DNA of 19,281 nucleotides from Ruminococcus sp. (GCA_023667165.1 JAMPAO010000048.1:1-19281), one strand, 5' to 3'. Positions 7,501 through 16,344 are shown, counted from the stretch's first letter. Translations and numbers: made by a program. The notes: generated from the sequence alone by a model not told the origin.

Positions 7501-10500
7501 GTTTCGGAAATAAGGTTGTAATTTTTGTCATAGGCATAAGTCACCTTAGCCCCGTTTGGATAGGTCTTTGCAGTCAGATTGCCAACCTTGTCGTAGGTCA
7601 TGGAAACAGTCCTGCCCATGCGGTCGGTAGCAGTCAGATTATTGCCCTCGCGGTCATAGGTAAAGCTCTCGGTCGTGCCGTCCGGATAGGATATTTTTGT
7701 CATATTGCCGAAATCGTCATATTCATAGGACGTTCTCCTGCCCTTTTCGTCAACGGCTGAAGAAACCTTGCCCAGACTGTTGTATTCGGTAGTTGTCACA
7801 CTTCCCTCGCTGTCAACTATCTTTATAAGATTGCCCGCAGCGTCATAGAAATACTGCTCGGTAACAGTCTTTATTCCCTCATCAGAGGTGTAAGTAAGGG
7901 TCTTGGATGTGCAGTTTCCGTCTGCGTCATAGGTAAACTGCGACACAGTTCCCGCGCCGTTGGTCGCCGAGATAACATTGCCCTCGCCGTCGTAGGTCAT
8001 ATTCATATATGCGCCTATCTCGTCGGTCACAGAGGTAAGCTGTCCCTTGCCGTCGTAAGCATAGTCAATGTCGTTGCCCAACGCGTCCGTAGTTGCAAGA
8101 GTATTTCCCTTGTCGTCATACTGCACACGGATAGTGTTTATGCCCATTGCGTTAATGCCCGTAAGCTGACCCTTGGAGTTGTAGCTGTTGGTTACTGTGT
8201 GACCCTCCGCGTCGGTAAGACTGAGCAGATCGCCCCCTGCACTGTAGCCGTAGTCGGTAACATTTCCCAAAGCGTCTATCGTCTTGTCAAGATTGCCGTT
8301 TTCATCATAGGAATTTTTCACCGTATTGCCGTTAGGGTCGGTCTGCGAAAGGATATTGCCCTTGTCGTCATAGATATACAGGGTAACATTGCCGTTCCTG
8401 TCGGTGATCATTTCCTGCCTGCCGTCAATATCGTGGTCGTAGATAATTTCATTTCCGTCGCTGTCAACGGTCTTGATAAGTCTGCCGTTATCGTCATAAA
8501 TGTTTCTGGAAACACTTACCCCATTTGGAGCAATAATGTTTGTGATATAATGCCCGTCATACTCAAATTTTGTATAATTGCCCGAAACGTCCTTAACGGA
8601 AACAAGGTCGCCGTTTGCGTCATAGGTATATTCCACCCTCTTGCCCGTGGGAGATGTAATGCTTGTTATTCTGTCGCTGCCGTCGCGGTCAAACACAATG
8701 GACTTGCCTCCGGAATGGATAATGCCGTCATGGGTGATCTCTATTGTATTGCCGTTTGTATCGGCGATCCTGTTTACATTGCCCTCGCTGTCGAAATAAT
8801 ATACAGTGCCGTCACGCTTGGTGAGCTTGTAGCCGTCGGGCTGATAGGGCGTAAAATCGGAATACATCAGCAGACCGCTGTTGTAAATAAGCGCAGTTGA
8901 ACTTTTGTTAATGGCTTCAAGAGCAGATGTTGTACCCCTCTGAGCCTTGTATTCAACGGTTATTCCTGCAGTTATGGGAGTAAGGGACGAAATGGGAGAA
9001 AGGCTCATTCTGAATTTATCGGTCTTTCCGTTACCCCAGTCTATTGAAACCTCGTGCGCCTTGTCCTCGGAAAATCTGAACTGTGATACCATTCCGCCGC
9101 TTTGGTTCTGCGACCAGTTCTCCGAAGGCTTGCCGCTTTCGGAAATGTCCGCACCCGTGAGAGATAAATTCCAGCCATAGCCGAAATCGCCGGAAACGGC
9201 TCTGTCCCTGCTGTCATAGCCTCTTACAACAGTCAGCGCAAGACCGGGTACGTTCACGTCCATATCCTGGAAAGCTACAGAGAAATTGCCTATCTTCATC
9301 TGCCCTGTCACATAAACGGTAACGGTATCGCTCTTGTGAGCCTTATCGGTGTACCCCGTCAGACGAATATCATAATATCCGTTCCTGAGCATAGTGGGGT
9401 CGATCTGTCCGAGAATGTCATTATCAACACAGGACGTTTTCTCGAATATTTTTACAAAATCACCTGTGTCCGCAGGAGCATATTCAAGGGTATACTTTAC
9501 CAGACCGCTGCCCTTCGCCGAACCGATAATGTCCGTGGGCGCAGTTATTTCCTTTACATCTTCGGGAGAAGCGATCTCAACAAGGAGGACGCTCTCGTCA
9601 ATATCGTCGTCGTCATCGTCACTGCCGCTGTTTTCCGTAACATAAAGCATATATTTAAGGTCGAGGGAATTTCCGTCCTTTGCCTTTATCACGGCGTTAA
9701 AGAGATACTCTCCCGCCTTTTCGGGAATATACACAGCCTTTTTATCGCTGTCAAGGGTAATTTCCCTGCCGTTTACGGTAACGTCAAGGCTTTCGATCTC
9801 ACTGTCGGGCAAACCGGTTATTTCCACGGCAACAGATACCTCGTCACCCACGCTTGCCTCGTTATGATCGCCGTCATTAAGCCTGTCGCCGTTGACGATA
9901 AGCATTGCGGAAACTATCGTTTCCTCGCTGCCGCCGCCTGTCTGAACGCCGCTTTCGGTAATTGTAAGAGTTAATGTGCGTATAACGCTGTTTCCCGCCT
10001 CATCGACAGCCGAAACGGAGATAACATATTCTCCCGCTTTATCGGGGGTATACACCGCCTTTGAATTACGGACGGGAATGCTCTCATTATTAACAGTGCA
10101 GGAAAGTGTTTTTTCACCCATACCGCCGTTTGCGGCAATGAGAATATCAAAGGGTTTTCCTATCTCCACACTGTCCTCGTCTGCGGATATATCGAGAGTG
10201 AGCCTGTCGTAAGAAACGGTTTTTTCATTTACGGGAATATCAAGGGAAGTCCAAGCGCTGTTTCCCACTTTGTCATAAGCAGTTGCCTTTACCGTATAAG
10301 TACCTGTTGCTGCATTTTCGATAACATATTTTCCGTTTTCGTCAAGAGATACTTCCTCCTCATTAACGGTCACAGTTATCCTGTCAACGCCTACGTTATC
10401 CTCCGCTTTCACGGTAATAACAATATCGTCGTTTTCATAGTAAATTTCCTTGTCAAGAGCTATCTCAACAACAGGAGCGGAAATGTCCTGATCCCTGACA

Positions 10501-13500
10501 TTTACCGCAATATTCACTCCGTCCCAGCGCTTGTTGCCCGCAGCGTCGCCGGCATAAACCATAATCTCATAAATGCCGTATGCTTCGCCTCTAAACTCAA
10601 ACACGCCGCTGCCGTCGTAAGGCACGCTTTCGCCGTTTACTGTTACGGTAACAAACACCTCTCCGCTGTTATCGGAGGCTTCAATGTATATGGGCAGAGT
10701 TTCCCCTGCAAATATTTCAAACCTGTCGCAGCTTACTGTCAGTTCGGGAGGAATATCATCGCCGACTGCCGAACCCGTAAGTATTTCAATCTCATACCCG
10801 GTGCTTGAAACAACGCCGTCAGTGTTCCATGCAATACCCACAAGAGTATGCACACCCGCAGTTATGCCCTCGATAGTGTAAGAATTATTTTCGTCAAGAG
10901 TTACCTGTTTGCCGTCATATTCGAGAGCCACTCCTCCGATACCGTTTTCATCCTCGGCAATAACCGTTACGGTAACGTTATCCCCTGCCGCATAGCTGTC
11001 CTTGTCAAACATAAGGTCAACAACCGGAACGCTCTGTTTTTTAACGGTTATAACAGCGGAGGCAGTAAGGTTTTTTCCGCTTGACGTGACGGCAGAAGCC
11101 GAAAGGGTATATTCGCCCGCTTCTGCGGTGTCAAGAGTATATTTCCCGCCGGATACGGTCACGCTTTCGCCGTTGAGAGAGTATTCGATACTCTTTATCT
11201 TATCGGAAACAGTGGTGTTTACGGTGAAATACGCCTCATCGCCTGCGTTTACACTGTCTGCGGAGGGAATTATTTCCACTGTGGGTTCTTCATTGCTTAC
11301 GGTTATAGTGTATTCCTTGACGTCGGACTGTCCCGCCCAGTCAAAAGCGCGGATAACTATTTTGGAATCCCCATAACTGCCGGGACAGGTAAATGTAAAT
11401 TCTCCCTCATCCGATACCTCTATTGTCTGACGTCCATTCATTATTACGCTGTACCACGCAATTTCAGTGTTGTTAAGATTTTCGATTTTTACAGTTATTT
11501 TTTGGTATCTGTCGGCATACCGGGGAATATTGGCGGAGATTTTCGGAGCAGCCGCTTCGCCCGATTCGGGGTCAATATCCGCGTATGTATCGGCGGGGGA
11601 TACGGTTATGTCAAATACATCCTCTGCTGTTTTTTCTCCGTCGTTTACAGTGAGCCTAACCGTGTATTCTCCCTCTGCGGAGAATACGGCAGAAGTATTG
11701 AGAGCATTCTTATCGGCAAATGTCACATTGCCGTCATTGCAGGACCATTCAAAGGTAAGATCCTTTGCAAGACAGTCATCCGAAACTATCCCTCTTACGT
11801 TTACGGGAACATTTACCTTTGCGTTATGCTTGGTAAATATTTCCGCACTCGGCTGAGAATTTTCTGCCCTTTCCGTTTCTTCCGACATTACGGTAATATC
11901 ATAAAGTTCGGGAGATCTGCCGTCCGAGGACAGGGTCATATTTACGCACAGCTTTACATATCTGCCCGAAAGACCGATCATTTCGCCGTAATTTTCTACG
12001 GGCACAGCTTCGCCGAACGTAACGCCGTCCTCGCTTGCGCAGGCTGTAACGGTTATCTTGCTGTCGCCGTAACGTCTGCCGTTCCAATAAATGCTTTTCC
12101 ATTCTGTGCCGCTTTTTTTGCTGTCGTATACTGCCGACCACTGACCGCCGGAAACATACTTTGATACGGGCAGACTTGTATCTTCGGCATATATGATATG
12201 AGGTTTGCCGTTTCTGTCGTAGTACACGCAGGAAGAATCCGTCAAAAGATCGGCAAAGCCCGTTGAAGCGTCCGCTGCATTCACGGGAATGCTTATCTTT
12301 TCGTTATCATCAACGGTAATTCTGTCAAAGCTCCATTCGAGGGTAACGCTTCCGTTTGCATTTTCCGTAACTGCTGACGGCGCAGGAGTTACCGCATTAA
12401 GATCAACCGAATTTTTATCCTTTACGGTGGTTTTGAATGTTGCATTTCTGCCGGCAGTGCTGAACACTTCCGAGGCAAAACTTGACATTATTTTACCTAT
12501 ATCTTCCGCTGTGGGAGCGTTTTTGTAAATACCGTTGCTGTTGATGGCAACAGTCTGCATTTGCAAAGAGCCTGTGCCTATCATCATTGCAAGAATACGA
12601 ATGCCTTTTTCCTTTGCTGTAAGTGCGGCGGCGGCAGAGGCGCTGCTGTCCTCGCCGTCCGAAATAAGCATAATGTACTTCTGACGGTTATCATCATCAA
12701 ACTGATCTATTGCTGAATTTAAGCCATTTGCAATATTATTGTTGCCATATGCTCTTAACTTATCAACAGCTTTATTCAACATATCTCGATCTGATGTAAG
12801 AGTTTGAAAAATATTGCCCGTGTGCGTAAAACCTATAACTGCACACCTATCGTTCGATTTCATCTTAGAAATAACTTCTTTTGCAGCCGCTTTAGCATTC
12901 ACCATTCTTGAACCGCTCATACTTCCCGACTCGTCAACAAGTATAATAAGGTCAATGGCGTTTTCATTGCTTTGGATTTCACCGAAACCTCCAAGATCAT
13001 AAGAAACATTTACCGTTTCACCGTCGCCGGAAACAGTGCTTGTATCGGCGGAACAGGTTATTTTTACACCGCTTCCGCTTTGTGTATCCCCGTACACTTT
13101 TTCGGAAGGCAGCTTTTCACCCATCGTGTTTTCCGAAAGCATAAGCTGATCGGGTACAGCAAGGCTAAGCCCGTTAAATGAGCCTTCGTTAAAATCTGCA
13201 TCTGCTGTATACGTTTTGCCTATACCTTTTTTCGATACGTTTCCTATAAGGTCAAGGTCGCTTTCGCTGCCCCTAACATTAAAAATACTTCCGCTGAAAT
13301 TTACGGTATCAGCCCATACACGTCCGTTTATATTTGTTTCATTCGCGTTAAAGGATACTTTTCCCTTGGGGGCGTACATAATGCCGTTTATATTTATATT
13401 TGTACCGTTTACTGTTATATTTCCGTTTCTCGAATACAGAACAAGCCGTCCTGTTGTATTAAGGTTATTTACATTGTATGTAATATCCCTGTCTGCGATA

Positions 13501-15290
13501 ATATAGCAGTCGCCTTCAAAATTCGTTCCGCTGATGATAACATCGCCGGAAACCATAACGCTGCCGTTTATGATGTTAGTATCCTGCACATATGCGGGAC
13601 TTTCCGCATGGTATTCATATTCGCCTGCCTTTGCAAGGATAGCTTCCTCAAGATCGGGCATAGCTATTGCTTCAATGTTTTCGTTCCTTTCGGGAATGCT
13701 TATCTGCCAGCCGTTTGCAGTTACCGTTCCCACGGTATCGGCTTTTCCGTCAAGATAAAATTCCGAAAGATTGCATATGAAATTCCTGCCCGAATATATT
13801 CCGCCGACAAAATTCGCTTTCCAGCCGTTTAGGGTCATATCTTCATTGCTGTTTGCGGAGAATACGGCGTATTCGTACAGTTTTTCATTACTTTTAAGCG
13901 CAGGGACATAAATATTTCTTGATACGGTTTTTGTATACCTGTCCGCAGCCGTAAGAATAACTTGATATGTGTATGTTTTATCAACGGATGACGGTGCTAT
14001 ATTGACCTTCCATCCAACCTGTTTTAATTGCTTTACAGGCATTTCACCTATATATTGAATGTTGTTGCCATCCGAAAGTGAAAGTCCATCGGGCAATACA
14101 AGTTCAACAGCAACATCTTCCGCAGTGAGGCTGCTGATATTTTCTATATAAGCTGTAACATCAATGGGGTTAGGCATGTATTTTCCGTTTACTGCACTTA
14201 CTGTACTATCGGAATAAACACTTAATGCAAGCGGTAACGAATTATCTTCAGAAAACTCGCTGAGTCCGTAATATGTGGTATATTCTCTTATTTCACCGGG
14301 TGCAATAGCCTTTTCTTCCCAGACAACGGAAACTGCGCTGTCACCGTTTGAATATCCGGGAATTACCTCATATCCCCAACCAACATTTGTTATTCTGCGC
14401 CAGCTTACAAACTGCACTTTATCTGGCTTTTCACCGTCTAAACCGTAGAAACGTCCCTGTGCAATGACAGATGGATTTGTAAGGTTATCAAATGCCTGCC
14501 AGAATTGAGGAACATCATCACCGATAAATTCTGTTTCTGTAGTTATGCTGCCATACTGAGGAACTCTGAACGGTGCGGCGTCGTTGCTGCCGAGCATAGT
14601 GTCCATCATTATTCTAAGTCCCGTATTTTGAGTTTCGCCTGTATTATTGGTGACTGTATACTTTATCTCCGCAATATCGTCCCTGCCGGTTGCAGGGTTA
14701 TTTATCAGAGAAAGTTTTTGCTCAACATCAATTCCTCCAAAATTACCGGTAGATACATTATACCCATCTTCAACGTAAAAAGTTGAATTACTCGTATTGT
14801 ATATATATGTGCTTCCATTGACGCGTATTGATGTAAATGATGTACCGCCGCCGGGATGACCATAAATAAGCCCCTTATTGTCATCAGAAGCTTTATTGGG
14901 ATCTCCTCCTGTTGTACCAATAGTAAATCTTCCGTTTGTAGCTGCATGTATCGCAATATATTCATTTGAGAGGAGGTTATTTTGTAATGAAGCACGCCTT
15001 AAAGCGTAATTGTTACGCTGTGATCCACCCATTTCCATTGCGAGTTTCTCTTTAAGAAGCGCATATTCATCAGAATTAGGATCAAGAGATGAAAGCTCGT
15101 CCCACCTTTCGTCTGCCTGTGCCTGTATCTCAACATCGGAATACGAGAGTTCCTCATTCATTATCTCGTTTCTTACAATTTCTGCGTGTACGGGCAGCCA
15201 TACATCGGGGATCATAGTCATAGTCATTGCCGCCGCAACCGTACCCGCTATTATTTGATTTACCTTTTTCTTAAACTTCAAGCTGAGCAT
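4536..15290 (-). CDS. Giant secreted VWA-Rhs/YD-repeat polymorphic toxin with HINT domain
   Basis: A 3584-residue exported protein; AGGAGG stands 8 nt before ATG. Signal peptide 1-36 (cleavage after VHA). A beta-rich region follows, with a repetitive beta stretch around 577-680. The VWA domain is about 778-965: DESGS at 786-790, ISDGED near 878, but the usual MIDAS Thr position reads GNNNIANGL. PKD/Ig-like repeats run about 1140-1890, then an Asp run (about 1890), an SpvB/Rhs-type entry domain from about 1998, and YD repeats about 2150-3150. The RHS core is DPVTGLYYLRARYMNP (M3175), then a hydrophobic segment about 3275-3325. The HINT domain is 3347-3482 (CFTGDT to VHN). The last 102 residues are the toxin; KHNIERS and ETIWDGDDLITL recall BECR-fold RNase toxins such as polymorphic toxin type 35. 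The YD shell probably encloses the toxin, which HINT would release. The architecture is secure; the toxin class is tentative. Confidence 0.93.
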   Translation of the reverse strand: MLSLKFKKKVNQIIAGTVAAAMTMTMIPDVWLPVHAEIVRNEIMNEELSYSDVEIQAQADERWDELSSLDPNSDEYALLKEKLAMEMGGSQRNNYALRRASLQNNLLSNEYIAIHAATNGRFTIGTTGGDPNKASDDNKGLIYGHPGGGTSFTSIRVNGSTYIYNTSNSTFYVEDGYNVSTGNFGGIDVEQKLSLINNPATGRDDIAEIKYTVTNNTGETQNTGLRIMMDTMLGSNDAAPFRVPQYGSITTETEFIGDDVPQFWQAFDNLTNPSVIAQGRFYGLDGEKPDKVQFVSWRRITNVGWGYEVIPGYSNGDSAVSVVWEEKAIAPGEIREYTTYYGLSEFSEDNSLPLALSVYSDSTVSAVNGKYMPNPIDVTAYIENISSLTAEDVAVELVLPDGLSLSDGNNIQYIGEMPVKQLKQVGWKVNIAPSSVDKTYTYQVILTAADRYTKTVSRNIYVPALKSNEKLYEYAVFSANSNEDMTLNGWKANFVGGIYSGRNFICNLSEFYLDGKADTVGTVTANGWQISIPERNENIEAIAMPDLEEAILAKAGEYEYHAESPAYVQDTNIINGSVMVSGDVIISGTNFEGDCYIIADRDITYNVNNLNTTGRLVLYSRNGNITVNGTNININGIMYAPKGKVSFNANETNINGRVWADTVNFSGSIFNVRGSESDLDLIGNVSKKGIGKTYTADADFNEGSFNGLSLAVPDQLMLSENTMGEKLPSEKVYGDTQSGSGVKITCSADTSTVSGDGETVNVSYDLGGFGEIQSNENAIDLIILVDESGSMSGSRMVNAKAAAKEVISKMKSNDRCAVIGFTHTGNIFQTLTSDRDMLNKAVDKLRAYGNNNIANGLNSAIDQFDDDNRQKYIMLISDGEDSSASAAAALTAKEKGIRILAMMIGTGSLQMQTVAINSNGIYKNAPTAEDIGKIMSSFASEVFSTAGRNATFKTTVKDKNSVDLNAVTPAPSAVTENANGSVTLEWSFDRITVDDNEKISIPVNAADASTGFADLLTDSSCVYYDRNGKPHIIYAEDTSLPVSKYVSGGQWSAVYDSKKSGTEWKSIYWNGRRYGDSKITVTACASEDGVTFGEAVPVENYGEMIGLSGRYVKLCVNMTLSSDGRSPELYDITVMSEETERAENSQPSAEIFTKHNAKVNVPVNVRGIVSDDCLAKDLTFEWSCNDGNVTFADKNALNTSAVFSAEGEYTVRLTVNDGEKTAEDVFDITVSPADTYADIDPESGEAAAPKISANIPRYADRYQKITVKIENLNNTEIAWYSVIMNGRQTIEVSDEGEFTFTCPGSYGDSKIVIRAFDWAGQSDVKEYTITVSNEEPTVEIIPSADSVNAGDEAYFTVNTTVSDKIKSIEYSLNGESVTVSGGKYTLDTAEAGEYTLSASAVTSSGKNLTASAVITVKKQSVPVVDLMFDKDSYAAGDNVTVTVIAEDENGIGGVALEYDGKQVTLDENNSYTIEGITAGVHTLVGIAWNTDGVVSSTGYEIEILTGSAVGDDIPPELTVSCDRFEIFAGETLPIYIEASDNSGEVFVTVTVNGESVPYDGSGVFEFRGEAYGIYEIMVYAGDAAGNKRWDGVNIAVNVRDQDISAPVVEIALDKEIYYENDDIVITVKAEDNVGVDRITVTVNEEEVSLDENGKYVIENAATGTYTVKATAYDKVGNSAWTSLDIPVNEKTVSYDRLTLDISADEDSVEIGKPFDILIAANGGMGEKTLSCTVNNESIPVRNSKAVYTPDKAGEYVISVSAVDEAGNSVIRTLTLTITESGVQTGGGSEETIVSAMLIVNGDRLNDGDHNEASVGDEVSVAVEITGLPDSEIESLDVTVNGREITLDSDKKAVYIPEKAGEYLFNAVIKAKDGNSLDLKYMLYVTENSGSDDDDDDIDESVLLVEIASPEDVKEITAPTDIIGSAKGSGLVKYTLEYAPADTGDFVKIFEKTSCVDNDILGQIDPTMLRNGYYDIRLTGYTDKAHKSDTVTVYVTGQMKIGNFSVAFQDMDVNVPGLALTVVRGYDSRDRAVSGDFGYGWNLSLTGADISESGKPSENWSQNQSGGMVSQFRFSEDKAHEVSIDWGNGKTDKFRMSLSPISSLTPITAGITVEYKAQRGTTSALEAINKSSTALIYNSGLLMYSDFTPYQPDGYKLTKRDGTVYYFDSEGNVNRIADTNGNTIEITHDGIIHSGGKSIVFDRDGSDRITSITSPTGKRVEYTYDANGDLVSVKDVSGNYTKFEYDGHYITNIIAPNGVSVSRNIYDDNGRLIKTVDSDGNEIIYDHDIDGRQEMITDRNGNVTLYIYDDKGNILSQTDPNGNTVKNSYDENGNLDKTIDALGNVTDYGYSAGGDLLSLTDAEGHTVTNSYNSKGQLTGINAMGINTIRVQYDDKGNTLATTDALGNDIDYAYDGKGQLTSVTDEIGAYMNMTYDGEGNVISATNGAGTVSQFTYDADGNCTSKTLTYTSDEGIKTVTEQYFYDAAGNLIKIVDSEGSVTTTEYNSLGKVSSAVDEKGRRTSYEYDDFGNMTKISYPDGTTESFTYDREGNNLTATDRMGRTVSMTYDKVGNLTAKTYPNGAKVTYAYDKNYNLISETSASGGVTAYEYDRIGRNTAITDALGNRTEFFYNAKSQLESMTDPMGRTYTYSYDDNGNRIKTTYPDGTSMSTEYDSRGRITKQTDQHGYNTRYTLDGGDNLIGVTNAQGVTTSYTYDEVGNMTSVTDGNGNVTKYSYDEFGRVVKTTNALGNCAYTTYDESGNVLTTTDYAGNLTTYTYDNLDRLIGKSNADGTVNYAYTTDGKISSVTDNSGTTMFTYDNMDGLTRVDYPDGTFVSYDYDNACRLTKVTTPFGSTSYEYDLLDRLVRVVDRNGYATVYEYDANGNRTAVHYANGYTTTYDYDLLNRLIRQETVDSDSNVVVKYVYTLGAAGERKSVTESGVSERTVEYTYDSLYRLTSETITEGEKVTTYTYAYDNVSNRILKTENGDETVYTYNALNQLLTENDIVYEYDLNGNTVRMTSPTKSALYVYNADNRLIRATVQSGNNVSAEEYRYDYAGNRVSKSSESDYTKYLLDVSGSLTYVLAEIDYDGTEKCFYTRGTDLVSQERDGKKSYYVYDGHGSVRALVNEGGKVTDRYVYDAFGNLISSYGNTQNDFLFAGEQFDPVTGLYYLRARYMNPSVGTFISMDSYDGSIDDPVSLHKYLYANANPVSNSDPSGYMTMADMEASTGIQAALNKIITPNVKALMNLFDGLSAIWDIADTARNAWNDGLRGADLAISIACGVMTSILTNFSCQILALGPIGVALFAVGALILGVGIGMALAEGDGSLALSRVAQLVGVLFAAFSPSCFTGDTQVYTDSGLVCLEEVAVGDTVWSYNYETGETELKEVLNVWIKETDEILHLSTSGGETIDTTTNHPFYVDGKGWVAAGDLKIGDTLVTADGDEVEVADVEIEKLDEPVLVYNLDVADFDTYFVGEYEVLVHNYDKPNIGKKADYAFGNATGSKHNIERSKSMEAILNKIGIYDDINGRSYIIEKFNEAFSLISEGELLENGRVKVSSLLSGKYGFALLETIWDGDDLITLFIKG

Positions 15291-15370
15291 TTTTTTATCC
15301 TCCTGTGATGTAATTTTCTTTGCCTATACTTTATATGATAAACACTATATACAAGTGATGTGGATTTAAT

Positions 15371-15422
15371 ATGCACGGCAAATGTTTATGTTAAAGCAAC
15401 TCAGATGTAATTTGCCGTGCAT
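15371..15422 (-). promoter_or_regulatory. Long inverted repeat in the agrD-rhs leader
   Basis: ATGCACGGCAAA (15371-15382) pairs perfectly with TTTGCCGTGCAT (15411-15422); one more T-A pair extends it. The loop is 28 nt. Two smaller hairpins lie beside it: CTGCA/TGCAG (15436-15448) and CTGCGT/ACGCAG (15461-15491). No T run follows the large stem on the minus strand, so transcription from agrD may pass into rhs. The 10-mer gatgtaattt occurs both in the left edge of one arm (15404-15413) and next to the rhs AGGAGG (15307-15316), so alternative pairing is conceivable. I see no convincing promoter between here and the rhs start. Confidence 0.6.
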
Positions 15423-15503
15423 ACCGAACGAACTCCTGCACATTGCAGTACACTTTTCCGCTGCGTAAACGCTTTAATGCACAGGACGCAGATGAGCCTT
15501 TGA

Positions 15504-15638
15504 TCACTTGCGGAGCTTAGGCTCTTTTATCTGGTGCAGACCCCAATATGAAGCTGCGCCGCATGCGATCTTAGCCATTTTCTCCGCAGCTTTTTTGATC
15601 ACAAGAGCGGGTGCGCTTGTTTTCTTCTCGGCTTTCAT
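15504..15638 (-). CDS. agrD: AgrD-type autoinducer propeptide
   Basis: A 44-residue ORF starting MKAEKKTSAPALVIKK, with GGAGG about 7 nt before the ATG. It has the three parts of an AgrD precursor: a basic amphipathic N-terminal helix (KKAAEKMAKIA), a central Cys at residue 26 starting CGAASYWG, and a charged C-terminal tail with HQIKEPKLRK, comparable to the QPKxP or EP tail that AgrB recognises. The mature signal is probably a thiolactone ring closed on Cys26, roughly CGAASYW or CGAASYWG; the exact ends cannot be read from sequence. Its first 68 nt overlap the end of agrB in another frame, so it is easily missed by gene callers. Confidence 0.85.
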   Translation of the reverse strand: MKAEKKTSAPALVIKKAAEKMAKIACGAASYWGLHQIKEPKLRK

Positions 15639-16221
15639 ACTTGTTCCTCCTTTCGGTTAAAATTGCAGCCATTACCAGCACAGCGACCAATAATAATGTG
15701 TAAATTATTATAGTGCCGTATTTATTTGAAAATGCTGTCAGTACAGTCCCGGCTGCTCCGTAGACCGTTCCCAGCAATGCTGCCAGAATTTTATGCGGCG
15801 TTCTTTTATTGGGCGGAATAGGTTTGTTTACGTGTTCAATAGGGCATTTTGCCAAAAAAACGAAAACACTGACAAATGTTATCAGAACCGATATATATGT
15901 ACTTAAATGCGCAGCAGTGGCATTATATAACGCCAGCACTGCGATAAATAAAATGCAAAACGTTAAATTGCACTTAAAGTATGTATCGGCGTGATAGCCT
16001 CCCGTAAACTGCCGCAGCAGCACAAAACATATCAAAAAAATTATGCTTTCCGGGGTATTTCCCGATACTGCGCCCAACCCTAAAATAAGGGCAATATTCA
16101 ACAGTGAAGATATTGTTATTTCGATCCCGTACTGATAGTATTCTCTTTCGTCTTCCGTATCCGGAACAGCATTGCTCCGTACCAGATACTCCAAAAGAAG
16201 TTTGCTTGCTCTGCTTATCAT
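15571..16221 (-). CDS. agrB: AgrB-type peptide-processing membrane protease
   Basis: A 216-residue polytopic membrane protein of the accessory gene regulator B family. It cleaves the C-terminal tail of AgrD, forms the thiolactone and takes part in export. With the start at ATG 16221 (MISRASKLLL), the catalytic motif GGYHADTYFKC puts His at 77 and Cys at 84, the same numbers as in S. aureus AgrB, which supports this start over the upstream TTG at 16314. A GAGG lies about 12 nt upstream, somewhat far. Several hydrophobic helices follow. The soluble tail (RRNKYESREEN to GENG) is read in the DNA that also encodes the start of agrD. It is driven by its own promoter at 16265-16293. Confidence 0.9.
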   Translation of the reverse strand: MISRASKLLLEYLVRSNAVPDTEDEREYYQYGIEITISSLLNIALILGLGAVSGNTPESIIFLICFVLLRQFTGGYHADTYFKCNLTFCILFIAVLALYNATAAHLSTYISVLITFVSVFVFLAKCPIEHVNKPIPPNKRTPHKILAALLGTVYGAAGTVLTAFSNKYGTIIIYTLLLVAVLVMAAILTERRNKYESREENKRTRSCDQKSCGENG

Positions 16222-16264
16222 AAGATGATGATACCTCGACTTCCTATTTATGCCATTTTCCGAT

Positions 16265-16293
16265 AGTTTACCAAATATTTCATCAAAAGTCAA
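16265..16293 (-). promoter_or_regulatory. Sigma-A promoter of agrBD (and possibly rhs)
   Basis: Minus-strand -35 TTGACT (16288-16293), 17-bp spacer, -10 TAAACT (16265-16270) with TGG directly before it (extended -10). The start of transcription would be near 16258, giving a leader of about 37 nt before the agrB ATG. It lies just downstream of the terminator of the kinase operon, so agrB begins a new transcript. Confidence 0.8.
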
Positions 16294-16300
16294 GCGTTCC

Positions 16301-16327
16301 GGCACGACGTGCAAATTTTAGGCACGA
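16301..16327 (-). promoter_or_regulatory. Putative LytTR operator: two TCGTGCC direct repeats 20 bp apart
   Basis: GGCACGA (TCGTGCC on the minus strand) occurs at 16301-16307 and 16321-16327, a 20-bp period, with the nearer copy ending 7 bp from the -35. LytTR regulators typically bind two short direct repeats about 21 bp apart just upstream of a -35. The LytTR regulator encoded at 17711-18445 is the natural candidate. The role is inferred from spacing and position. Confidence 0.6.
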
Positions 16328-16344
16328 AATGACTGAAAAAGGAC

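Noticed and set aside
6627..7760. Plus-strand open frame of 377 codons
   Set aside because: It is the antisense shadow of the YD repeats; periodic codon composition keeps the opposite strand open. The same applies to other plus-strand frames within 4536-15290.
5031..8840. Tandem DNA repeat or CRISPR-like array
   Set aside because: The periodicity comes from degenerate YD protein repeats; there are no identical DNA repeats with unique spacers.
15371..15422. Intrinsic terminator between agrD and rhs
   Set aside because: The stem is long but has a 28-nt loop and is not followed by a T run on the minus strand.
16222..16314. Upstream TTG start for agrB
   Set aside because: It would lie upstream of the mapped -10 and -35 elements, and the ATG at 16221 places His77 and Cys84 as in known AgrB.
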